A stretch of 64,000 bases of DNA from Nitrospira japonica (GTDB taxonomy: Bacteria > Nitrospirota > Nitrospiria > Nitrospirales > Nitrospiraceae), in contig NZ_LT828648.1 of NCBI RefSeq assembly GCF_900169565.1, positions 2,110,876-2,174,875 on the forward strand, in the 5' to 3' direction. The notes under the pieces were generated by a model, which worked only from the letters and a program-made list of their open reading frames with translations, was not told where the DNA came from and did not search any database. The position numbers were made by a program, and so were the translations under genes. Positions 17,849 through 25,126 of this stretch are shown here, piece after piece; position 1 is the stretch's first letter, and each line of letters begins with the position of its first letter.

Positions 17849-19051
17849 ATGGATACACCGGCTGGCAAACGTAGATATCTCAATCCCCTTGGGGATGCGC
17901 AAGACCAGTACCTGTTTTTTGGCCTTTTCATTGTGGGGGCTGTCGGGATATGGATTTTGAAATGGAGCGGCTACAGTCAGCTAATTGTAACACTCTTTCC
18001 CGTCTCCCTGATGCTCATCTACTGCATAATTGCACTAGCTACCAAGCAGTACAGAATTAGGGAAGATCGAGCAGGTGACAATGTTTATTATCTCGGCTTT
18101 CTCTTTACATTAGTCTCGCTGGCGTTTGCCCTCCACGACTATCGACTTGATGGGTCTGGTGTCGAGTACATCCTTAAAGACTTTGGAATCGCAATCTTCA
18201 CGACTATTTTCGGCCTTGCTGGGCGGGTGTTCTTCAGTCAGATGCGCGAGGATCCAGTGGAGTATGAGCGAGAAGCGCGCTATGCCTTGTCGGAAGCAAG
18301 CAGTGCGATGCGCACACAGCTCGGTGATATTTCAACGGATGTTTCGAGCTTTAAGCGCAAACTCGTTCAGATAGTGGAAGAAGGTGTGGTGGATATTACA
18401 AATAGCGCGAATGCAGCCATGACAGAAACCGTCGAGAAGCACTCAGCTGCGAGCATCGAAATAGTCAAGTCTGTCAGGGAAACATTTCAAACATTTGTAG
18501 ACCATTCGACTGAACTCAACGACGCTGCCGCTAAAAATGTCAAAGCCCTACAATCGCTATTCAAACGCATAGAAAAAATCGAAGCTCCTTCCGATATGGT
18601 GGTTGCGAAATTCGATTCCGTCTTAGCAAAGTTTGAAGAGGTCGCGGCTGAAGCATTGAAAAGCAGTCGGACTGAAGCTGGCCAGGTGTCACGGCTACGC
18701 GATTCTATAGATGCGGTGGTCGGGGCAGCGGAAACCATCAAAAAATCATCAGAGCTATACGAGACGGCTATGTCTCAAAGAATTGATAAGCTTAAGACGG
18801 CCATAGAGGTGCTGGTGGAAACCGTCGCATCAATTCAGGTTTCTTCGCTCGGACTAACAAAGGGCCTCGAAGAACACCAGACCGTTATGTCTCAGAGTCG
18901 CTCGCTCATCGAAGATGATCTAAGAGTTGTGCGCAAACATCGGGATTCAATCACCCAGATCGAAGGTGAAAGTAGACAGTCGCTCCAGCAGCTGGAAGCA
19001 TCGCTAGTATCTCTCTGCAAGACCCTTGTGGAGCAGCTAGGTGGAAAATAG
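17849..19051 (+). CDS. ZorA/MotA/ExbB-like stator protein with long coiled-coil tail
   Basis: About 400 residues. Four membrane helices lie near residues 21-38, 43-65, 79-96 (NVYYLGFLFTLVSLAFAL) and 110-130 (DFGIAIFTTIFGLAGRVFF); the last two have the small-residue, Thr-rich pattern of the MotA/TolQ/ExbB proton channel. Everything after residue 140 is predicted helical coiled coil running into the cytoplasm, as in the long ZorA tail. Start ATG 17849 is chosen over TTG 17840. It overlaps the MotB-like gene by 11 bases. Zorya ZorA/ZorB motors drive antiphage activity, but no ZorC, ZorD or ZorE partner occurs here. Confidence 0.8.
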   Translation: MDTPAGKRRYLNPLGDAQDQYLFFGLFIVGAVGIWILKWSGYSQLIVTLFPVSLMLIYCIIALATKQYRIREDRAGDNVYYLGFLFTLVSLAFALHDYRLDGSGVEYILKDFGIAIFTTIFGLAGRVFFSQMREDPVEYEREARYALSEASSAMRTQLGDISTDVSSFKRKLVQIVEEGVVDITNSANAAMTETVEKHSAASIEIVKSVRETFQTFVDHSTELNDAAAKNVKALQSLFKRIEKIEAPSDMVVAKFDSVLAKFEEVAAEALKSSRTEAGQVSRLRDSIDAVVGAAETIKKSSELYETAMSQRIDKLKTAIEVLVETVASIQVSSLGLTKGLEEHQTVMSQSRSLIEDDLRVVRKHRDSITQIEGESRQSLQQLEASLVSLCKTLVEQLGGK

Positions 19052-19901
19052 AACCCGGAGAGTATTCACTCAGGATAGTGCTCATCGTCGTGGTCTAGTC
19101 CTGGGCCTAACAATGGCCGAAATTATGGTGCTCACTTTGTTCATTCTGTTGCTCATCGTTGCGGTAGCCCTGGAGCGACACAGAAAGGAACTCGAACGAA
19201 ACGCAGACACCATTAACAAGCAGCGTCAGGAGATCAAGAATCTTCTAGTCTTCCAAAAGGTGGTTACTGACAACCCGAATGGTGTTGTCGTCAAAGATAT
19301 CGTGCAACAACTCTCGCGCCAGAAGGAAGACATCGCTCGCCTTGAGGCCGAGGCGCAACAACGTTCACCAACGGAATCCAGCGTCAGAGCGTTTGAGACA
19401 CTTGTCTCGGCTCTGACCAAAGAATCAAATGGTAAGGCAACGGATCAACAGATCAGGGACAAAATCAAAGAGACATCAGCAGTGATGAAAGAAAGTGAAA
19501 CTCTGAAAGGACAGATCGCTCAACTCAGAAGTCAAATTAAAGCATCTGGACGAGGAAACGAATTTCCGAGTTGCTGGGTTACTACTCCAGAAGGAAAGAT
19601 CGAAAGTATATTTGAGTTGCTTATGAGCGAGACCGGCATACGGATTATTGAACGACCGCTCCCTCACCGAGCTGAAGACAAGGCGAAACTTCCCTTGTCG
19701 GCGATTCGGTACAATACCGAGTATCCACGTTATGAATTTGAAGCCTTGATGCGACCGCTTTATGAGTGGAGCGTAGCCCATGAATGCCGTTTTTACGTAA
19801 TCACGGCATCATCCGAACTTAGTGCCCCCATTTCTCTTGTGAACGCCATAAATGGATACTTTTATCCCGATGGAAAGATTCACCTGCGCACAGGTGCCTG
19901 A
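19041..19901 (+). CDS. ZorB/MotB-like stator partner with periplasmic domain
   Basis: A short cytoplasmic arm, one membrane helix (about residues 19-44, LGLTMAEIMVLTLFILLL), a coiled coil to about residue 170, and a C-terminal domain starting FPSCWVTTPEGKIES. Glu27 sits where MotB, ExbD and ZorB carry their proton-binding Asp, a noticeable substitution. The C-terminal domain does not show the OmpA-like peptidoglycan-binding motif of MotB; it has two Cys (PSCW and HECRFYV) that may pair. The start is GTG 19041 with GGAG 7 bases upstream. The gene overlaps its partner and the following small gene. Confidence 0.78.
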   Translation: MENRTRRVFTQDSAHRRGLVLGLTMAEIMVLTLFILLLIVAVALERHRKELERNADTINKQRQEIKNLLVFQKVVTDNPNGVVVKDIVQQLSRQKEDIARLEAEAQQRSPTESSVRAFETLVSALTKESNGKATDQQIRDKIKETSAVMKESETLKGQIAQLRSQIKASGRGNEFPSCWVTTPEGKIESIFELLMSETGIRIIERPLPHRAEDKAKLPLSAIRYNTEYPRYEFEALMRPLYEWSVAHECRFYVITASSELSAPISLVNAINGYFYPDGKIHLRTGA

Positions 19902-20089
19902 TGGAGACTCTCGAATTTGCCATCCTTGAGCTGCGCGTCCGCGCTCTGTATCACATTGCACGTTTAAAGGGATTAAAGACTACTGCTGGTTCCATACGAT
20001 TGCTTGCATCTGAGTTGTCTGATTCCGAGATCATGTCGATAATACAGAGAAAGAATGCGAAATGGTGGAATCTCTATTACTGGGGATGA
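19901..20089 (+). CDS. Small protein ending the motor operon
   Basis: A 62-residue protein whose ATG shares one base with the preceding stop, so it is coupled to the motor genes. It is predicted helical and soluble (LEFAILELRVRALYHIARLK), ends in aromatic residues (KWWNLYYWG), and has no Cys or signal peptide. I do not recognise it. Overlap and order support expression; coding status rests mainly on that context. Confidence 0.55.
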   Translation: METLEFAILELRVRALYHIARLKGLKTTAGSIRLLASELSDSEIMSIIQRKNAKWWNLYYWG

Positions 20090-20268
20090 TGAGTTTCAAA
20101 TAGTAGAGTCGCACTTGTGGCAGGATTATGATTGTGATTCCTCTAGACTCCTTCTGTAAAGTGTCATAGGATATTACTACTACATAACATCTCGCTCGCA
20201 CTGGACGCACAGAAGACAGAACATCTCTTCTCTCCCCCGGATGCCACCGAGAGTGCAAGGGCACCTCG

Positions 20269-20532
20269 ATGGCAAAAATTCAAGGACATCGCAAGACATC
20301 CGTTAGCCGCCTGAAAGACTTAGAGTCTGACAGGCATGCTTTCTTCTTATCCCAAAAACTTGCCAGTCATCCGTCTGCTATTCGTGAGGTCGATGCGCCC
20401 TTAGTGCGTCGAAGCAGCCCCCATCTGGCATTGGTCAAACTTCTCGCCGAAATTGCAGTCGCGTCCTACCTAGAGAAGTCAAATCCTTCAAGTGCAGCCA
20501 ACAACCAACTAGAGGTCAAAAATGGAGATTGA
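20269..20532 (+). CDS. Small hypothetical protein of the phage-like module
   Basis: An 87-residue basic protein, MAKIQGHRKTSVSRLKDLES onward, with a helical C-terminal half (HLALVKLLAEIAVASYLEK). An AAGGG ribosome site precedes ATG 20269, and the stop lies inside the next gene, indicating coupling. No family is recognised. It opens a run of genes leading to the terminase, so an accessory phage role is likely. Confidence 0.5.
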   Translation: MAKIQGHRKTSVSRLKDLESDRHAFFLSQKLASHPSAIREVDAPLVRRSSPHLALVKLLAEIAVASYLEKSNPSSAANNQLEVKNGD

Positions 20533-20920
20533 TTGGCCTGAGGGTCCACCTACTGAAGTAGATCTTCCGGCGGGCACTTACGTCGCGTCTTACAAGGGTT
20601 ATGCTCATCGGAACATGTTCCGACAGTCAAAGATCCAACTGAATTTCAAGATTGTTGCGCCCTCTGAGTCAGCTGGTATCGAGGTATCGCTTTTCGCCAC
20701 CTTTCCCTTACAAGGCAAACCTCCCCATCGGTCAAAGTATTTTGAACTTTGGAGTAAGGCCAATGGTAGGCCTCCGATACGTGGGCAACGCATGTCAGCA
20801 GGCATCTTCGAGGGTTATTGGAATGTCCGTATCGAGTGGAGCAAACCCAGGAATGGAGGGCCAGGAATGCCGATCATTGTTGAACTTATTAGTCGAGAGG
20901 CTGGAGGACCACGTCGATGA
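20522..20920 (+). CDS. Phage-type conserved hypothetical protein
   Basis: A 132-residue, beta-rich protein: VDLPAGTYVASYKGYAHRNM, FRQSKIQLNFKIV, and a C-terminal MPIIVELISREAG. This layout resembles a small conserved protein found in prophage and island replication/packaging regions; I cannot name a function. AGAGG lies 7 bases before ATG 20522. It overlaps both neighbours, consistent with a polycistronic phage early or packaging region. Confidence 0.6.
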   Translation: MEIDWPEGPPTEVDLPAGTYVASYKGYAHRNMFRQSKIQLNFKIVAPSESAGIEVSLFATFPLQGKPPHRSKYFELWSKANGRPPIRGQRMSAGIFEGYWNVRIEWSKPRNGGPGMPIIVELISREAGGPRR

Positions 20921-21381
20921 TTTCAAGCTTCGTGCTTCCTGACTCTGATGATATGCCATTTTCTCATGGCAATCAGCAACTTATCCCACCGAAACCTAGG
21001 GCGGGTAGGGTTAGGAAAGTTTTAGGGAGGGAAAGAAAGAGGAATAGAAATGGAATGCGAGGGAATAAGCGAAGGTTCAATCGATGTTACCAGCGTTCGC
21101 GGATCAACCAAAAACCCGCGACGGCCCTACGTGGGGCAATAACTCACGTCCAGGTGACCCCCTACGATCTTCGCGATCGTCGGGGGTCTCTTCGGTCCAA
21201 CGAATCGGGCAGCATCTGGCTTTTGCCTCAAAATATTTGTGCGCAACCAGTTCAAGAATCATTGATTCTTGTTGATGCGGAATCTCGGGGTCCCGTGTTT
21301 CTCGTAGACATTCGTCACCCTTTCAATCTGAATTCGACGGAGGAAAGATGGCAGGACAAGCCGGACGAAGTGGCCCAATAG
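20917..21381 (+). CDS. Doubtful ORF between phage genes
   Basis: The frame has a good start context (GGAGGA 8 bases before an ATGA overlap) and encodes 154 residues. The composition is odd: a very basic centre (RVRKVLGRERKRNRNGMRGN) and no family resemblance. It runs through a strong hairpin (21156-21188) and overlaps the start of the small terminase gene by 34 bases. An HNH endonuclease often sits here in phage, but no HNH motif is seen. It may be a basic DNA-binding protein or only partly coding. Confidence 0.3.
   Translation: MISSFVLPDSDDMPFSHGNQQLIPPKPRAGRVRKVLGRERKRNRNGMRGNKRRFNRCYQRSRINQKPATALRGAITHVQVTPYDLRDRRGSLRSNESGSIWLLPQNICAQPVQESLILVDAESRGPVFLVDIRHPFNLNSTEERWQDKPDEVAQ
21156..21188. 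terminator. Strong hairpin upstream of terminase genes
   Basis: The arms GACCCCC-T-ACGATC and GATCGT-C-GGGGGTC form 13 base pairs with one internal mismatch around a TTCGC loop. No T-tract follows, so it may be a pausing, processing or packaging-related structure rather than a canonical intrinsic terminator. Confidence 0.4.
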
Positions 21382-21773
21382 GAAATCTGAATGCAGCCAG
21401 ACACCCGTGGCGCAGCTTCTGGCGTCGTCGCGCACTACGCCCAAGCGAGAAGTGGATACTGCCGACCCTTGAGCGATACAGCGGTGGTCTTGCCTCAGAC
21501 AAACCAAACCTGAGCGAAGCTGAAGCACGAATAATCGAAATAGCTCAGACAGCTCGAGGCGCGACGATGTTAATTTTGGCCGAGTGTGCGCGGTCAGGAT
21601 TCATAGTTAAAGAAGACGGCTCCTGGAATCTCGCGCCAGGAGCACGAGAATTGGGTCGGTTTCTGGCTATCGAACGGCAGGCCCTTCAGACTCTTGGGTT
21701 AGACCGTCGAGCTAAACCGACAGGTCGGTCCCTCGCCGAACTCCTGACCGCCCCAACCAAGGAGTCAGCATGA
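21348..21773 (+). CDS. Phage terminase small subunit-like protein
   Basis: A 141-residue protein whose N terminus (GPIGNLNAARHPWRSFWRRR) and following helices, including SEAEARIIEIAQTARGATML and ELGRFLAIERQALQTLGL, resemble the small terminase proteins that precede TerL in temperate phages. Such proteins bind the phage DNA packaging site and regulate the large subunit. GGAGG is 5 bases upstream of ATG 21348. The stop overlaps the terL start (ATGA). I identify it by resemblance and position; no recognition helix is diagnostic by eye. Confidence 0.7.
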   Translation: MAGQAGRSGPIGNLNAARHPWRSFWRRRALRPSEKWILPTLERYSGGLASDKPNLSEAEARIIEIAQTARGATMLILAECARSGFIVKEDGSWNLAPGARELGRFLAIERQALQTLGLDRRAKPTGRSLAELLTAPTKESA

Positions 21774-23218
21774 TTGGCGCACCGAGCAGAATTGCAGCCT
21801 GTGCTGGACAGGTGTCGCCGATGCAATTCTTCTCACTACTTTCTTGGCTGGATGGTAGGCCACTTCTCGATGTGATGGAGACGTACCGTCAGCAAATCCT
21901 AACTGAGGCACTGTTCTCCGTTCGACCAGATGGACGGCCGCAGTTCAAACGAATCCTTACTGGCCGTGCGAAGAAGAATGGCAAGACGGCAGATGCTGTG
22001 ATGGCGGCTCTGTACAAGTTGTTGGTTTGGGTGCCAGCCGGAAATGCTGGAAATCAGTGCTTTTTCGTAGCTTCGGATCTTGGACAAGCCAATGATGACC
22101 TGGATTTGGCTAAGAAAATAATTCGCTGTAATCCAATTCTCGAATCCGAATTGAATGTGATGAGAAACATTGTCGAGCGTCGGGACGGCAAAGGATTCCT
22201 GCAAATTCTTCCAGCCGGTGATGCGCCAGGGCTGCATGGCAAAACCTATCTTTTCCTAGTAGTTGATGAACTCCACACCCAGAGCGACTATCGACTGCTA
22301 GAAGCGTTGGAACTGGATCGTACTCGACCCGATGCCGTGCAATGGTTCGCAAGCTATGCGGCGATTTCGACACAATCGGGAATACCCATCAATGACATGC
22401 TTCGCCAATACCACAAAGGGACCGATCCTCGACTATTTGTCAGTTGGTTCTCTGGATCTATCGAAGAGGCAAACCCGTCCCTAAATGGCCCCTTGGGTCC
22501 CACCTTGCCTGACATTGAAGACGCCCAAAGGTCCCTGCCCTCATGGATCTTCCGCCGCCTGTATTTGAATCTTCCAGGACAGCCTGACGGTGCGGCCTTT
22601 GATGCGGGAGGAATTGATGCGGCGGTAATCCCAGGACGTATTGTGTTGCCACCTCAACTGGGTATCAAGTACATGGCCTTTGCTGATTTGAGCGGTGGCG
22701 GAGCCGACGACGCAACACTGGCCATTGCTCATGCGCAGGACGGACGGGCCATTCTTGACTTGCTCATCGACCAAGGACCACGAACCAATGGCACTTTCTC
22801 GCCGGAGAATGCCGTCACACTGTTCTCATCGGTGCTCAAACAATACGGCTGTACCGTGGTGATCGGGGACCGATACGCAGCCCAGTGGCCCATTCAAGCG
22901 TTTGCGAAGTGCGGAATTCAGTACCGCCCTGCGCAACAGACCCGTAGCCAGCTCTATGCCAATTTGGAACCCTTGCTGAATAGTGGACGGATCGAACTCC
23001 TCGACCAGTCCAAGTTGATCGGACAACTGATCGGACTCGTGCGCAAGGGGGAGAAGATCGACCATTCTATTGGTCAACACGACGACTGGGCGAACGCGGC
23101 AACCGGCGTACTGGTTTCCGCCGCGACGTTACCGAAGACAGTTTCGAAAGAATCCATCGAGGGCTGGATAGAATCATGCTCAAGATTGTCTAAGTCCCGA
23201 TGGCGACCAGGCGATTGA
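21770..23218 (+). CDS. Phage terminase large subunit
   Basis: The packaging motor and nuclease. The N-terminal ATPase has a deviant Walker A, GRAKKNGKT (about residues 65-73), and Walker B LFLVVDELH (about 162-169). The C-terminal RNase H-like nuclease shows all three acidic positions: MAFADLSGGGADDATLA, VVIGDRYAAQWP and HDDWANAATG. At 482 residues it is full-length and probably active. AAGGAG precedes the ATG. Despite an apparently intact terminase, portal, protease and capsid genes are not found, suggesting a satellite that packages into a helper's capsid or a deletion derivative. Confidence 0.88.
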   Translation: MIGAPSRIAACAGQVSPMQFFSLLSWLDGRPLLDVMETYRQQILTEALFSVRPDGRPQFKRILTGRAKKNGKTADAVMAALYKLLVWVPAGNAGNQCFFVASDLGQANDDLDLAKKIIRCNPILESELNVMRNIVERRDGKGFLQILPAGDAPGLHGKTYLFLVVDELHTQSDYRLLEALELDRTRPDAVQWFASYAAISTQSGIPINDMLRQYHKGTDPRLFVSWFSGSIEEANPSLNGPLGPTLPDIEDAQRSLPSWIFRRLYLNLPGQPDGAAFDAGGIDAAVIPGRIVLPPQLGIKYMAFADLSGGGADDATLAIAHAQDGRAILDLLIDQGPRTNGTFSPENAVTLFSSVLKQYGCTVVIGDRYAAQWPIQAFAKCGIQYRPAQQTRSQLYANLEPLLNSGRIELLDQSKLIGQLIGLVRKGEKIDHSIGQHDDWANAATGVLVSAATLPKTVSKESIEGWIESCSRLSKSRWRPGD

Positions 23219-23244
23219 TGCCCTGTAAGAAAGGAGAGCTGACC

Positions 23245-23904
23245 ATGGCCACATCGACTGCTACAACGGCTGAGGAAATCGAGCGACAACTCAAGGCATT
23301 GACCGAGCAACGACCAAAACTTGAGGCGCAGTTAGGTGCCGCTCGGCAAGCACTGACGTCGGAAGAGGATCGGCACCAAACGCTGCTTGCGGCTGCTTTG
23401 ATTGACGGAACTACAGAAACAAACACCACCGTAAACGACGCGGAGGATGCGGTCTCAGTGGCGCATAGAAAGGTTCGCACGCTTGTCCGCTCCTTGGAGA
23501 CACTGGATCGTGAGCTCGTACGACTCGAAAGAGAGTTCGTCAGGGCAAAGCAGGTTCTGGCGCGGGCAGCGTTGCATCAAGAGGCTCGGCGACACCAAGA
23601 GCTAGGTCGCGAGCTTGACCGACGGCTGGCTGAGGTGGGTGAGATTCTCTCTCAGTGGATGGACTCGGCGATCCGTTGTTACCAGTGTCAGGCCGATGCA
23701 GGACGCTCTCCGGGACGAACCCCCAAATCTCGCTTTCGTGAGGCCTGGCTGTCCTTTGGAAGCAAGTATGGACGGCCTGTGCTCGACGGCCCACTGATTC
23801 CAGGGGGATTCGAATGTCAGAGTTACTCAGCGCCAAGACCCGACCCTCAGACGGTAGTCTCCGCGCCGAATGTGAGTGACGTAACGCATGGGAGGGGGCA
23901 ATGA
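23245..23904 (+). CDS. Coiled-coil protein of the phage module
   Basis: A 219-residue protein starting at ATG 23245, selected because AAGGAG lies 8 bases before it. Residues from about 8 to 140 are strongly helical and charged (EIERQLKALTEQRPKLEAQL), with an Ala/Gln-rich heptad-like pattern; a Pro-rich tail follows. No enzymatic motif is visible. Its position after terL and before an XkdF-like gene would suit a scaffolding or head-associated protein, but this is positional inference. The stop overlaps the next start. Confidence 0.6.
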   Translation: MATSTATTAEEIERQLKALTEQRPKLEAQLGAARQALTSEEDRHQTLLAAALIDGTTETNTTVNDAEDAVSVAHRKVRTLVRSLETLDRELVRLEREFVRAKQVLARAALHQEARRHQELGRELDRRLAEVGEILSQWMDSAIRCYQCQADAGRSPGRTPKSRFREAWLSFGSKYGRPVLDGPLIPGGFECQSYSAPRPDPQTVVSAPNVSDVTHGRGQ

Positions 23905-24383
23905 ACATCTTACAGGACCTACGAGTGGATGAGGTGAGCCTTGTGAGCGAGGGGGCAAACAAGGGGGCACGAATCATTATCGTGAAGCGCAACGAAGAAT
24001 CCGACAGTCCTATGGCACCCGCGGACATCTTCACAAGAGACGAGTTGTTCGCATCCTTATGCGCAGTATTGAAGACGGAATACCCAAAACTGAATTTGCC
24101 CCAAGCCGTCGCGACCATGGCTAAGGAGTATCCCGATGAACTTCAGGCTTGGCGCGAGTGCCATAGAACGGCTCCTTTCGACAGAAGTGAGGTCCGCCTT
24201 AGGAATGTCGGGACATCGAGTCATAGTGCAATTGAAGAGTTCGAGCAGCGCGCTCAAAGTCTTGTGGCTCAGGGCGAAGTAGAAAATCTAGTAGATGCAG
24301 TTTGTCTAATCGCGCATAACGATCCGGACTTTTACGAAGTTTATGTTCAGGAAGTGCGGGGCGGTCAGACCCCATACCCCTAA
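23901..24383 (+). CDS. XkdF-like phage protein
   Basis: A 160-residue protein opening LRVDEVSLVSEGANKGARII, very like the VSLVDxGAN motif at the start of XkdF-type phage proteins, which are associated with head maturation or portal regions. The rest is helical and acidic (DELFASLCAVLKTEYPKLNL). It starts four bases inside the upstream gene with a GGGAGGGGG site. It is shorter than typical XkdF proteins, so it may be a reduced form. No protease triad is evident. Confidence 0.6.
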   Translation: MNILQDLRVDEVSLVSEGANKGARIIIVKRNEESDSPMAPADIFTRDELFASLCAVLKTEYPKLNLPQAVATMAKEYPDELQAWRECHRTAPFDRSEVRLRNVGTSSHSAIEEFEQRAQSLVAQGEVENLVDAVCLIAHNDPDFYEVYVQEVRGGQTPYP

Positions 24384-24480
24384 CACCTATCTACGCTCTT
24401 GACGGATAAGGAGAAACTTGTGACGGTCATGGCGCATTGGCTGCCCGGGAGTATGAACAATTTCCGGAAAGGATCGCCCC

Positions 24481-24681
24481 ATGAATTTACACACGCGAGT
24501 GAGCGGCAACAGGAATATCAAAGTTCGAGGACTGAGCCTTCGCCATCTTACCGAGCGCGATACAGAACGAGTTGAAGAGGCTATGAACTGTAATGATACA
24601 GAGACCATGTTGGCCGTCGTCGACGATCTTATTAGCAAAGCAGTTCGGCGCGCGACGACACGATTCAAGAAACCAATATAG
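24481..24681 (+). CDS. Small basic hypothetical protein
   Basis: A 66-residue protein with GGAAAGGA just upstream of its ATG. It is basic at both ends and predicted helical (LRHLTERDTERVEEAMNCND). No family is recognised. Size and position between phage genes and the integrase fit a regulator such as an excisionase or repressor, but no helix-turn-helix can be asserted. Confidence 0.4.
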   Translation: MNLHTRVSGNRNIKVRGLSLRHLTERDTERVEEAMNCNDTETMLAVVDDLISKAVRRATTRFKKPI

Positions 24682-24745
24682 GATTGGTTCTTTATTGCAA
24701 TTCAATTGAATCATCGGTTGTTGTTTTTGGAAGAAAGGGAACTAA

Positions 24746-25117
24746 ATGGGTAACTGCCGAACCGCTCGCTGGCTGACATCTAAGGTCAAAATACTGTCTT
24801 GCCTGCTTCTGATCTATGGGACATTAATGCTAGGTGGCTGCATAAACATTACCACTCGGATACAACCTGAGAACAAAGACATACCAGCGAAAAAGGAAGG
24901 CAGTGACTGTGTTCCGATTATTCTCGGATTTGGAGCGGGGACTGCCGACATTGATGCCGCAATGATTAAAGAGTACGAAGAAAACGCGAAGGGGATGGAT
25001 GGGGATGTCGTGCGGACAGTGCGGACTCCCTACATTACGAGGGTTAGGCGCATAGAGATTCAAGAGATCATGTTTCTGTCGTTCGGGGCACGTTGTGTAA
25101 ATGTGATTGGCGATTGA
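24746..25117 (+). CDS. TRL-like family lipoprotein
   Basis: A 123-residue protein with a signal peptide ending in lipobox LMLGGC, so it should be lipidated at that Cys. The mature part, including VPIILGFGAGTADIDAAMIK and ITRVRRIEIQEI, resembles the small TRL-like family of envelope proteins. A remaining pair of Cys (DCVPI and ARCVNV) may form a disulfide. It has its own AAGGGA ribosome site and lies just ahead of the integrase as likely cargo. Function is unknown. Confidence 0.65.
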   Translation: MGNCRTARWLTSKVKILSCLLLIYGTLMLGGCINITTRIQPENKDIPAKKEGSDCVPIILGFGAGTADIDAAMIKEYEENAKGMDGDVVRTVRTPYITRVRRIEIQEIMFLSFGARCVNVIGD

Positions 25118-25126
25118 GGTGAAACT

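Noticed and set aside
15591-19901. Calling the motor operon Zorya
   Set aside because: ZorA- and ZorB-like proteins are present but no ZorC, ZorD or ZorE homologue is, and two extra conserved genes are. The name would overstate the match.
23540-24118. 192-codon reverse frame across the phage module
   Set aside because: It overlaps two forward genes with good ribosome sites and an XkdF-like start motif; no family pattern on the reverse strand.
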